In this document: piece by piece, positions 41,213-49,748 of the stretch
Layout: each line of letters begins with the position of its first letter
How positions within the stretch are numbered: position 1 is the first letter of the stretch
NCBI RefSeq assembly: GCF_023740735.1
Contig: NZ_JAMRXH010000018.1
Span: 1-64,000, forward strand
Direction of reading: 5' to 3'
Origin: Nocardia sp. CDC159
Lineage (GTDB): Bacteria; Actinomycetota; Actinomycetes; Mycobacteriales; Mycobacteriaceae
DNA: 64,000 nt
The notes under the pieces: model-generated
What the model was told of the DNA's origin: nothing
Databases searched by the model: none
The model's input: only the letters and a program-made list of their open reading frames with translations
Program-made: the position numbers and the translations under genes

Positions 41213-41620
41213 TCAGCTCCCGGCCCCGGATTCGGTGGGGTGGAACTGCTCGAACATCAGCTCGTAGCCGTCCGGATCCAGGCCGTAGAAGATCCGGGCC
41301 CACGGGGAGTCCTCGGGTTCGAGGGTGACGGTCAGACCCTCGGCTCGCCACAGCCGGTAGGTCCGATCCAAATCCTCGACCGGGACGGCGAGGACCACCC
41401 CGCTGCCCAGGGGACCGCCGCCGGTGGCCGTGACCGCGCGCCGGTCGTTGTGATAGCCGTGGGCGAACCGGTCCGCGAGAATCAGCCAGGTGTCGCCGAA
41501 GGCGAGATAGCGCAGGTTCGGTTGTTCGTCGCCCGGAAGGAGGTCGAAACCCACCCGGCGATACAGGGCGGTCGAACGCTCCAGATCCGTCACGCGCAGG
41601 CTGATCTTCAACTGCCTCAT
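41213..41620 (-). CDS. VOC (glyoxalase-like) protein
   Basis: A 135-residue protein with two beta-alpha-beta3 halves (LKISLRVTDLERSTALYRR; GVVLAVPVEDLDRTYRLW) of the glyoxalase/bleomycin-resistance/dioxygenase superfamily. The second half ends in the usual DPDGYELMFEQ glutamate. The substrate is unknown. ATG 41620 overlaps the lhr stop, so it is co-translated between two DNA-repair genes. Confidence 0.78.
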   Translation of the reverse strand: MRQLKISLRVTDLERSTALYRRVGFDLLPGDEQPNLRYLAFGDTWLILADRFAHGYHNDRRAVTATGGGPLGSGVVLAVPVEDLDRTYRLWRAEGLTVTLEPEDSPWARIFYGLDPDGYELMFEQFHPTESGAGS

Positions 41621-44600
41621 GGCTTGCTCCGCAAGCGGAAGCCACGCGGTGTGGCGGCGAACCCCGCCGCGGTGAGGAAGCTGGCGAAGGTGTTGCCGTG
41701 CACGGATTCGCCGTCGACGCGGTCGATGACCAGGGAGTCGACGCGGCGGCTGTGGACCAGGGCGGCCAGGGCCGCGGCGGCCTCGGTGCGGGCCTGCGGA
41801 TCCTCGGTGAAGGTGAGCAGGGTCTTGCCGCCACGTTCCAGGTAGAGGGCCAGTTCGCCGTGCACCAGCACCACCAGTGCGCCCGCCTTGCGCCCGGGAC
41901 GGTGGCCCGCGCCCTCGGCGGCGGCCTTGGGCCAGGGCAGGGCCGCGCCGTACGGGTTGGCCGGATCGCACGCGGCGAGTGCGAGCGCCTCGGCGGGGAC
42001 GCGCTCGGAGCGTTCGGTGTCGTAGGAGCGCAGCCGGTCGACCACATCGGTCGTGGAGAACTGCGCACCGCCCAGGGAATCCACGAAGTAGCCGCGTCGG
42101 CAGCGCCCGCGATCCTCGAATTCGGTGAGCACCCGGTACATCAGCGCGAATCCGCCCGGCACGCCCTCGCTCTGCACCGCCCCGCGGGTGAGCACGCCGT
42201 AGCGCTCCAGCAGTACATCGGCCGTGGCGTGCGCCCGAATCGTATTGTCGGCCACCCGCTCCGGCAGCAGCGACCAGCGTCCGGCCACAGTCGGCGGGCC
42301 GGTGCGGGTCGGCAGATTCGCTCGGGGCAGATACATCCGCCCGCGCGGCGTCCGGCGCGGCGTGCGATGCGCGGTCGTACTGCGCGTGCTGCCCGACAGC
42401 ATCGCCCGCACGGGCGCGAAGGTGTCCCCGGCGACATATCCGGCCCACACCAGCTCCCACAGCGCGGCCGCGACCGCCGTATCGTCGAGCAGTCCGGTGG
42501 CATCGGAGAGTTGCCGGAAGAAGTACGCGCCGGCGGTGGAGGGCACCACCTTCGCGCGTCCGGTCGTCGCATCCGGTTGCGGCTGCGCGTCATCCGCGGC
42601 GTCGGACGGCGGGCCTTCCGGAATGAGGGTGGCCCCCATGGCCAGCAGCAACCGGGACTGGATCTCGGTGAGGTCGATCTCGTCCGGTGGGGGCAGGGTG
42701 AGGCCGAGCTGATCGGCGGGGTGCAGGGCGATCCAGCCATCCTTGGCGGTGATGGAGCCGTGGCCGGACCAGACCACCTCGCCGGTGGCCATGAGTTCGT
42801 CGAGCATGGCCGGGGAGTAGTCCCGCACCCGGGACGGGAGCACCAGCGATTCCCAGGCCGAGGCCGGAATCGGCACGCCCGCAAGTTGTTCCACGACCGC
42901 CGCGACGCCGTCGACGCCGCGCAGCTCGCCGGTGCCGACGTGCTGCCAGGCGGGCAGGAAGCGGGCGAAGGCCGCGGTCGGAACCGGTTCGACCTCCTTG
43001 CGCGCCGCGGCCAGCGAGCGGCGGCGCAGGCGGCGCAGGACCTGGGCGTCGCACCATTCGGCCCCCGCCGAGCCGGGCGTGAATTCGCCCTCCACGACGC
43101 GTTTCTCGGCGGCCAAGCGGTGCAGGGCGGTGGCGGCGACGGCCGGGCCGATGCCGAAGCGGCGGGCCACCGCGTCGAGGGTGAACGGTCCGTGCGTGCG
43201 GGCGTAGCGGCCGACCAGATCGCCGAGCGGATCGGACACGGGTTCGATGAAGGCGGTGGGGGTGCCGATGGGCAGCGGCACGCCGAGCGCATCGCGCAGC
43301 CGGGCGGCGTCTTCCACGGCGACCCACCAGCGCGATCCGGCGAACGAAACCTCCAGGGCCCGACGAGATCTCGACAGTTCCTCGAACCAGGGCGCGGGAT
43401 CGTCGGCGCAGCGCAGCGCGGCCTCGTCGCGGGTGAGCGGACCGAGCAGCCGCAGCAGATCGGCCAGCCCCTCCAGATCGCGCGCCTGGCGTTCGGGAGT
43501 GAGCCGCTGCAACTCCCGCTCGGTCTGCTCGATGACGGCCGCGTCCAGCAGCTCGCGCAGCTCCACCCGGCCGAGCAGTTCGGCGAGCAGGCCGGAGTCC
43601 AGCGACAGCGCGGCCGCGCGACGCTCGGCGAGCGGGCTGTCGCCCTCGTACATGAACTGCCCGATGTAGTCGAACAGCAGCGCGTTGGCGAACGGTGAGG
43701 GCGCGGCCGTCTCCACCGCCACCAATCGCAGCCTGCGCCGCCCGATATCGCCGAGCAGCCGCCGCAGCGCGGGCAGGTCGTAGACGTCCTGCAGACATTC
43801 GCGCACGGTTTCGAGCAGGATCGGGAAGTCGGGGAATTTCCTTGCTACGTCGAGTAATTGGGCCGCGCGCTGACGCTGCTGCCACAGCGGCGCGCGGCGG
43901 CCCGGATCGCGGCGTGGCAGCAGCAGCGCGCGGGCGGCGCATTCGCGGAACCGCGAGGCGAACAGCGCCGAGGCGCCGACCTGCTCGGTGACGATGTCGT
44001 CGATCTCTTCGGAGTCGAAGACGAACAGCTCCGGGCCGGGCGGATCGTCGGTGGTGTCGGGCAGTCGCACCACGATGCCGTCGTCGGAGGCGGTCGGCGC
44101 GGCGTCCACCCCGAACCGCTCCCGCAGCCGCGCCCCGATCGCGAGCGCCCATGGCGCGTGCACCGGCAGCCCGTAGGGCGAATGCAAGACCAGCCGCCAG
44201 TCGCCGAGTTCGTCGCGGAACCGCTCCACCAGCAGGGTGCGATCCGTCGGCAGCTGTCCGGTCGCCTGCTGCTGCTCGCGCAGCAGCGCCACCAGATTCG
44301 CCGTCGCGAAATCGTCCAGCCCGGCGGAGTGCACCACTCGCTCCAGCTCGCCGAGTTCGGCGTCGGCCCCGCGCTTGCCGCCACCCGCGGGTTTCTTGGC
44401 TGGGACGAGGGTCTTTTCCGCCGCTGCGTCGCGCACGGGCGAGCTGTCGGGTTCCTCCTGCGCCGACCTCGATCTCTTGCGCCTAGCGGCGGAGTCCTGC
44501 TGTGCGGGATTCTCGATGTCGATCTCGTGCGGCCGGGCGTCGACGCCGTCCACCGCGGAGTATGCGCCGGAACCGGTTTCGGGTTCCGGATGCGGAGCCC

Positions 44601-46488
44601 CCGCGGCGTGGACGAGTGCGTCCAGCCGGGTCGCCGACGCCCGCTCGACCGCCTGTCCGGCGGTGCGAATGAATTCGCCCAGCGCCGCGCCCAATTCGGC
44701 CGGGCGACCCAGGGAATCGCCGTGCCAGAACGGCAGTCGGCCGGGCAGGCCGAAGGCGGGGGAGACCAGGACGCGGTCGTGGGTGATCTCCTCGATGCGC
44801 CAGCTGGTCGCGCCCAGCGCGAAGACATCGCCGACGCGGGATTCGTAGACCATCTCCTCGTCGAGTTCGCCCACGCGGGAGGCCTTCTCGCCGACCATGA
44901 ACACCGGGAACAGGCCCCGGTCCGGAATCGCGCCGCCGGAGGTGACGGCGAGGCGCTGCGCGCCGGGGCGACCGGTCAGCGTGCCCGCGTCGCGGTCCCA
45001 GACCACACGCGGGCGCAGTTCGGCGAATTCGTCGGAGGGGTAGCGGCCCGCCAGCAGGTCCAGCACCGACTCGTAGGCCGAGCGGGGCAGCGTGGCGTAA
45101 CTGCCGGTGCCGCGGACCGTTTCGAACCAGGTGTCGACATCGATTGGTTCCAGGGCGCAGGCCGCGACCGTCTGCTGGGCGAGGATGTCGAGGGGATGGG
45201 CGGGGACCGCGAGTTCCTCGATCTGCCCGGCCGTCATCCGCATGGACGCCACCGCGCAGTGGATCACATCGGTGCGGTGCTTGGGGAAGATCACCCCGCG
45301 CGACACCTCGCCCACCTGGTGCCCGGCGCGGCCGACGCGCTGCAGTCCGCTGGCGACCGAGGGCGGCGCCTCGACCTGGACCACCAGATCGACCGCGCCC
45401 ATATCGATTCCGAGTTCGAGGCTGCTGGTCGCGACCACACAGCGCAACCGGCCGCTCTTGAGGTCATCCTCGATGAGCGCGCGCTGCTCCTTGCTCACCG
45501 AACCGTGATGGGCGCGGGCGAGCAGCTGTTCGGCGCCGTGGACGACCTCGGTGGACGGGCCGAGCTGGGCGGGTGGGGCGTGCTCGGTCTCGACCGGCTC
45601 GCCCAGTCGGGCGGTGTAGGCCTCGTTCAACCGGGCCGTCAGCCGCTCGGCCAGGCGGCGCGAATTCGCGAAGACGATCGAGGAGCGGTGGGCCAGCACC
45701 AGGTCGACGATCGCCTCGTCGACATGCGGCCAGATCGAGCCCGGCTGGTCGTCGGACTCGCCCGGTTCGGTCATATCGGCCACCGGAACCCGCACCGACA
45801 GGTCGAAGGTCTTGGGTGCGGGCGGGGCGACGATGGTGATCGGGGCCGCGCCCACCAGGAACCGGCCCACCTCCTCCGGCGGCCGCACGGTCGCCGACAG
45901 GCCGATCCGCTGCGCCGGGCGGGCGGTCAGCAGGTCCAGGCGGGCGAGCGAAAGCGCCAGGTGGGCACCGCGTTTGGAGCCCGCGATGGCGTGCACCTCG
46001 TCGACGATCACGGTGTGCACCTCGGCGAGCGACTCGCGCGCCGCCGAGGTGAGCATCAGAAACAGCGATTCGGGCGTGGTGATGAGGATGTCGGGCGGGG
46101 TGCGCTGCATGGCCCGTCGCGCGGTCGCGCTGGTATCGCCCGAGCGCACGCCGACGGTGATCTCCGGCGGCGACAGACCCAGTCGCCTGGCGGTCTGGGT
46201 GACACCGACCAGCGGTGCCCGCAGATTGCGCTCGACGTCGACCGCCAGCGCCTTGAGCGGGGAGATGTAGAGCACCGACGTGCGCCGCGGCCCGTTCACC
46301 GGCTCCCGGGTGGCCAGCCGGTCGATGGCCCACAGAAATGCCGACAGCGTCTTACCCGAACCCGTCGGCGCGACGACCAGCGTGTGCTCACCGGCGGAGA
46401 TGGCCCGCCACGCCCCCAGCTGAGCGGCCGTCGGCGCCTCGAACGCGCCGTCGAACCACTCCTGAGTGGGGCGGGAGAACTGGTCCAT
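41617..46488 (-). CDS. lhr: Lhr-type ATP-dependent DNA/RNA helicase
   Basis: A 1623-residue superfamily 2 helicase that translocates 3' to 5' and unwinds RNA:DNA hybrids in the DNA-damage response. Motif I APTGSGKT, motif II VDEVH, and the Q-x-GRAGH motif VI (QRVGRAGH) are visible in the first 450 residues, followed by the WH and Lhr core domains and the long C-terminal Lhr domain. A low-complexity, charged insertion of about 90 residues lies near 640-730. Start ATG 46488 has CAGACT six bases upstream. Longer than the mycobacterial protein by about 110 residues. Confidence 0.92.
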   Translation of the reverse strand: MDQFSRPTQEWFDGAFEAPTAAQLGAWRAISAGEHTLVVAPTGSGKTLSAFLWAIDRLATREPVNGPRRTSVLYISPLKALAVDVERNLRAPLVGVTQTARRLGLSPPEITVGVRSGDTSATARRAMQRTPPDILITTPESLFLMLTSAARESLAEVHTVIVDEVHAIAGSKRGAHLALSLARLDLLTARPAQRIGLSATVRPPEEVGRFLVGAAPITIVAPPAPKTFDLSVRVPVADMTEPGESDDQPGSIWPHVDEAIVDLVLAHRSSIVFANSRRLAERLTARLNEAYTARLGEPVETEHAPPAQLGPSTEVVHGAEQLLARAHHGSVSKEQRALIEDDLKSGRLRCVVATSSLELGIDMGAVDLVVQVEAPPSVASGLQRVGRAGHQVGEVSRGVIFPKHRTDVIHCAVASMRMTAGQIEELAVPAHPLDILAQQTVAACALEPIDVDTWFETVRGTGSYATLPRSAYESVLDLLAGRYPSDEFAELRPRVVWDRDAGTLTGRPGAQRLAVTSGGAIPDRGLFPVFMVGEKASRVGELDEEMVYESRVGDVFALGATSWRIEEITHDRVLVSPAFGLPGRLPFWHGDSLGRPAELGAALGEFIRTAGQAVERASATRLDALVHAAGAPHPEPETGSGAYSAVDGVDARPHEIDIENPAQQDSAARRKRSRSAQEEPDSSPVRDAAAEKTLVPAKKPAGGGKRGADAELGELERVVHSAGLDDFATANLVALLREQQQATGQLPTDRTLLVERFRDELGDWRLVLHSPYGLPVHAPWALAIGARLRERFGVDAAPTASDDGIVVRLPDTTDDPPGPELFVFDSEEIDDIVTEQVGASALFASRFRECAARALLLPRRDPGRRAPLWQQRQRAAQLLDVARKFPDFPILLETVRECLQDVYDLPALRRLLGDIGRRRLRLVAVETAAPSPFANALLFDYIGQFMYEGDSPLAERRAAALSLDSGLLAELLGRVELRELLDAAVIEQTERELQRLTPERQARDLEGLADLLRLLGPLTRDEAALRCADDPAPWFEELSRSRRALEVSFAGSRWWVAVEDAARLRDALGVPLPIGTPTAFIEPVSDPLGDLVGRYARTHGPFTLDAVARRFGIGPAVAATALHRLAAEKRVVEGEFTPGSAGAEWCDAQVLRRLRRRSLAAARKEVEPVPTAAFARFLPAWQHVGTGELRGVDGVAAVVEQLAGVPIPASAWESLVLPSRVRDYSPAMLDELMATGEVVWSGHGSITAKDGWIALHPADQLGLTLPPPDEIDLTEIQSRLLLAMGATLIPEGPPSDAADDAQPQPDATTGRAKVVPSTAGAYFFRQLSDATGLLDDTAVAAALWELVWAGYVAGDTFAPVRAMLSGSTRSTTAHRTPRRTPRGRMYLPRANLPTRTGPPTVAGRWSLLPERVADNTIRAHATADVLLERYGVLTRGAVQSEGVPGGFALMYRVLTEFEDRGRCRRGYFVDSLGGAQFSTTDVVDRLRSYDTERSERVPAEALALAACDPANPYGAALPWPKAAAEGAGHRPGRKAGALVVLVHGELALYLERGGKTLLTFTEDPQARTEAAAALAALVHSRRVDSLVIDRVDGESVHGNTFASFLTAAGFAATPRGFRLRSKP

Positions 46489-46583
46489 GGCAACAGTCTG
46501 CCTCGGGGGACCGACAAGAACGGTCACAGCGTTGGCTGGGCAATCGCGACCCGCGGCGCGACCGCGCGCCGTACGCTTCCAAC

Positions 46584-47129
46584 GTGCAGAAGGTCCTCCG
46601 ACTCGACCTGGTCAGTCACGGTATGACCGAAGCGATGCGCAAAGCCAGATTCCCGGTGGACGAACCGCTGACCGAGGCGGGCCGCCGAGCCGTCGCCGCA
46701 TCCGGCCGATTACCCGCGGCCCGCGTTCTGACCGCGCCGGAACGACGGGCCGTGGAGACCGCCGCGCTGCTGGGACTGCTCGGCGAGCAGGACGACCGGC
46801 TGCGCGACCTGGACGCGGGGGCGTGGCGGGGTGGGGAGTTGATGTCGGTGCCGCAGGACGAGCTCTACGCCTGGCTGACCGATCCGAAGTTTCGCGGTCA
46901 CGGCGGCGAGACGGTGGTGGATGTGGTGGAGCGGACCCGCGAGTGGCTCGACGATATGGCGGCGCAGGGGGTGCCCACGATCGCGGTCACCCATCCGGCG
47001 GTGATCCGCGCGGCGCTGCTGATCACCCTCGACGCCCCGTCGAAATCGTTCTGGCGCATCGATATTCCGCCGGTGAGCATCACCCGCCTGCACTATCGCG
47101 GCGAATGGACGCTGCACTTCAGGTCGTAG
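46584..47129 (+). CDS. Histidine phosphatase family protein with altered RHG motif
   Basis: A 181-residue phosphoglycerate-mutase-like protein. The expected RHG motif reads SHG (LVSHGMTEAMR, His about 12), while the later Arg (APERRAVETAALLG) and second His (AVTHPAVIRAAL) are in place. Loss of the first Arg may alter or abolish phosphatase action. TACGCT lies six bases before GTG 46584. It is divergent from lhr and its end overlaps the TetR gene by 11 bases. Confidence 0.72.
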   Translation: MQKVLRLDLVSHGMTEAMRKARFPVDEPLTEAGRRAVAASGRLPAARVLTAPERRAVETAALLGLLGEQDDRLRDLDAGAWRGGELMSVPQDELYAWLTDPKFRGHGGETVVDVVERTREWLDDMAAQGVPTIAVTHPAVIRAALLITLDAPSKSFWRIDIPPVSITRLHYRGEWTLHFRS

Positions 47130-47715
47130 TCGAGCGCAGCAGCGTCCGGATCGCGTCGCTGATCAACCGCGCCGACAGCGACGGGTCGATCGCGCGCTGA
47201 ATGCCCAGGCCCAGGCCCGCGCTCAACACCAGGGTCGCGGCGTCCTCGGCGGGGAGCGGCAGCCGCACTCCGAGATCGTCGGCCAGGCCCTGCAACTGCG
47301 CGGCGACCATGCCGCGGACGAGGCCGAGGCTGGACACCAATTCGCGCTGCAGCTGGGGATCCTCCCGGGCGACGATGGCGAATTCGAATTCCAGCATGGT
47401 CCAGCCGACATCGCCGAGGGTGCGCTCGGCCCAGCCCTCCAGCCGCGCGAGGCGCTGCTCGAGCGTGCCCGCGGCCTGCAACAGCTCGCTGGCCTCGCCG
47501 AACTTCGTCTCGTGGATATGCGAGAGCACCTCGAGACACAGCGCCGATTTGGTGCGGAAGTTGGAGTAGACCGCGCCCTTGGAATATCCGGCCTCCTCGG
47601 CGACGCGCTCCAGGCTGGTGCGGGCGTAGCCCTCGGACAGGAACAGCTCGCGCGCGGTATCGAGCAGCTCCGCGCGGGTGCGAGCCTGACTTTCGGAGCG
47701 GGTCAGTCGGGGCAT
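47119..47715 (-). CDS. TetR family regulator
   Basis: A 198-residue TetR protein: LFLSEGYARTSLERVAEEAG and YSKGAVYSNFRTKSALCLEV form the DNA-binding domain, followed by a C-terminal ligand domain. It is divergent from the patatin/SDR pair with a palindrome between them, so it probably regulates both directions. Its 3' end overlaps the phosphatase gene. Confidence 0.88.
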   Translation of the reverse strand: MPRLTRSESQARTRAELLDTARELFLSEGYARTSLERVAEEAGYSKGAVYSNFRTKSALCLEVLSHIHETKFGEASELLQAAGTLEQRLARLEGWAERTLGDVGWTMLEFEFAIVAREDPQLQRELVSSLGLVRGMVAAQLQGLADDLGVRLPLPAEDAATLVLSAGLGLGIQRAIDPSLSARLISDAIRTLLRSTTT

Positions 47716-47739
47716 GGGAGAATTCTAAGTACTGCCGGA

Positions 47740-47764
47740 ATTCGGATACCGGCGGTATTCGAAT
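47740..47764. promoter_or_regulatory. TetR-type operator between divergent genes
   Basis: ATTCGGATACC-GGC-GGTATTCGAAT: 11-base arms with a single mismatch, 25 bases from the TetR start and 20 from the patatin start. Confidence 0.7.
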
Positions 47765-47783
47765 CCTGATAGTGTGCGAAACC

Positions 47784-48746
47784 ATGAGTAACGGCAATGG
47801 GGCCAGGCGGCGCGGGCTGGCGATCGGGTGCGGGGGCACGGTCGGCGCGGCGTGGATCGTCGCGGCGCTGGCCGCGGTGCGCGATGTGCTGGAGTGGGAT
47901 CCGCGCGAGGCCGATGTGCTGATCGGCACCTCCGCGGGCGCCGAGCTGGTGACCATGCTCGGCAGCGGGGTCGGCGTGGACGAGCTGATCGCCATGCAGC
48001 GCGGCGAGGTGACCGATCCGGTGCTGGCGCGACATGTGCGCGACGCGCCGGGCCGCTTCCCGCCGTTGCCCCGGCCGCGGCTCGGCGCGCCGCGACAAGC
48101 CCTGCGCACCTTGACGTCCGGCGGGGCCGGGAATCGGCAGCGGTTGCTCACCGCGGGCAGCGGGCTGCTGCCCGAGGGCAGCGGTGATGCGCGGTGGCTG
48201 CAGCGGCTGGCCGATGGGCTGGCGCCGGGTCGCGAGTGGGTGCGGCATCCGGCGACCTGGCTGGTGGCCATGGACTATGCCACCGGGGCGCGGGTGGCCT
48301 TCGGTTCGCCGGATGCGCCCGCGGCGAATCTCGGTGCGGCGCTGCGGGCCTCGTGGGCCATTCCGGGGTGGTTCCCGCCGGTGGCGATCGGGGGTCGGCG
48401 CTATGTGGACGGCGGGGCGGCCTCGACCGCCTCGGTGGATCTGCTGAAGTCGGCGCGCCTGGACGAGCTGGTGGTGCTGGCGCCGATGGCCTCGACGGGG
48501 CGGCTGCGACCCACCGGGCCGGGGCATTTCCTGGAGCGGCAGTTGCGCATTCGGATGAGTGCTCAGCTCGACGGCGAGATCGCGCAGCTGCGCGCCACGG
48601 GCGCCAAGGTGCTGCGCATCGACGCGACCGCGGCCGATCTCGCGGTCATGGGGCCGAACTTCATGGACGGCCGTCGCCGTTCGGACACCTTCGAACACAG
48701 CCTGCGCGGTACCCGCCGCGCGGTGGAGCAGGGAGCCTTCGCATGA
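47784..48746 (+). CDS. Patatin-like phospholipase
   Basis: A 320-residue lipid acyl hydrolase. GCGGTVGAA is the oxyanion loop, GTSAG with S50 the nucleophile elbow, and the DGG of RYVDGGAAST supplies the catalytic Asp. Start ATG 47784 is favoured over GTG 47772. It overlaps the SDR gene by ATGA, so the pair is co-translated, probably in lipid turnover under the adjacent TetR protein. Confidence 0.87.
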   Translation: MSNGNGARRRGLAIGCGGTVGAAWIVAALAAVRDVLEWDPREADVLIGTSAGAELVTMLGSGVGVDELIAMQRGEVTDPVLARHVRDAPGRFPPLPRPRLGAPRQALRTLTSGGAGNRQRLLTAGSGLLPEGSGDARWLQRLADGLAPGREWVRHPATWLVAMDYATGARVAFGSPDAPAANLGAALRASWAIPGWFPPVAIGGRRYVDGGAASTASVDLLKSARLDELVVLAPMASTGRLRPTGPGHFLERQLRIRMSAQLDGEIAQLRATGAKVLRIDATAADLAVMGPNFMDGRRRSDTFEHSLRGTRRAVEQGAFA

Positions 48747-49588
48747 GCATCCTCGGAAACGGTTATCCGGCCATCGATCTCGCCGGGGCCCGGGTGTTGA
48801 TCACCGGTGGCGGGCGGGGGATCGGGCAGGCCACGGCGGAGCTGTTCGCGCGCAGAGGTTCCGAGGTCGCCATAGCCGATGTCGACATCGCCGCGGCGCA
48901 GGCGGTGGCGGGGGCGCTGCGGGGCCGCGCCTTCGAATTGGATGTGCGCGCCCGGGATCAGTGGGACAAGGTGGTCGCCGATCTGGGGCGCGTCGACATC
49001 CTGATCAACAATGCGGGTGTGATGCCCGCCGGGCCGTTCCTGGTCGAGCCGGATGCGGTGGGGCACACCACGATCGATGTGAACGTGTGGGGCTTGATCC
49101 ACGGCATGCGCGCGGTGGTGCCCGACATGATCGAGCGCGGCCGCGGCCACGTGGTCAACGTAGCCTCGCTCGCGGGCAAGGTACCGATCCCCGGCCTGGC
49201 GGTCTACAACGCGAGCAAGTTCGCCGCGGTGGGCCTGTCGGCCGCGACCCGACTGGAATTCGCGGAACACGGTGTGAGTGTGAGCTGCGTGATGCCCGCC
49301 GCGGTGCGCACTCGGCTCGCGGCCGGGTTTTCTCTCGGCGTCGGCGTGCCGATGGTCGAGCCGGGAGATGTCGCGGCCGCCATCGTGAAGACCTGCCGCA
49401 CCCGCCGGGCCGAGGTCGCCGTCCCCGGCTATCTGGGTGCTGTCGACGTGGCCCTGGCCGCCGCCCCCGAACCGGCCGTTCGAATCGTCCGCCGTCTCTT
49501 CAACGGCGAGAGCGCCCTCCACCCCACCGACGAAAAGGCGCGCGCCGCATACGAATCCCAGATCCGCGCCATCACCACCGACGACTGA
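48743..49588 (+). CDS. Short-chain dehydrogenase/reductase
   Basis: A 281-residue classical SDR. ITGGGRGIGQA binds the cofactor, INNAGVM follows, and the catalytic Ser and YNASK (Y-x3-K) are present. ADVD after the second strand suggests NAD(H) preference. GGGAG precedes ATG 48743. Substrate unknown; pairing with a patatin points to a lipid-derived alcohol or ketone. Confidence 0.9.
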   Translation: MSILGNGYPAIDLAGARVLITGGGRGIGQATAELFARRGSEVAIADVDIAAAQAVAGALRGRAFELDVRARDQWDKVVADLGRVDILINNAGVMPAGPFLVEPDAVGHTTIDVNVWGLIHGMRAVVPDMIERGRGHVVNVASLAGKVPIPGLAVYNASKFAAVGLSAATRLEFAEHGVSVSCVMPAAVRTRLAAGFSLGVGVPMVEPGDVAAAIVKTCRTRRAEVAVPGYLGAVDVALAAAPEPAVRIVRRLFNGESALHPTDEKARAAYESQIRAITTDD

Positions 49589-49600
49589 CCCACCCCCCAG

Positions 49601-49669
49601 CCGCACCCTTTCCCGCCTCCCGCACCCGCTCCAGCCGCCCGTAGGTGCGAAGTGCGGGAAAGGGTGCGG
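49601..49669. terminator. Long-armed stem-loop after the SDR gene
   Basis: Perfect 16-base arms CCGCACCCTTTCCCGC (49601-49616) and GCGGGAAAGGGTGCGG (49654-49669) with a 37-base loop. Confidence 0.65.
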
Positions 49670-49706
49670 CCTTCGTGTACCGCTTCGGGGGCGGAGTCTT
49701 TCGCGT

Positions 49707-49742
49707 TCCCGTCCTCGGGCGTCCCAGCGCCCGAGGACGGGA
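49707..49742. terminator. Second stem-loop, end of pcd
   Basis: Perfect 15-base arms TCCCGTCCTCGGGCG and CGCCCGAGGACGGGA with a six-base loop. It lies next to the pcd stop and serves the leftward transcript. The two hairpins fill the convergent gap. Confidence 0.75.
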
Positions 49743-49748
49743 CTCGCC

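Noticed and set aside
41698..43698. Rightward open frame of 666 codons
   Set aside because: Antisense to the C-terminal half of lhr; no family signal.
43858..46626. Rightward open frame of 922 codons
   Set aside because: Antisense to lhr, with no motif and a shadow-type composition.
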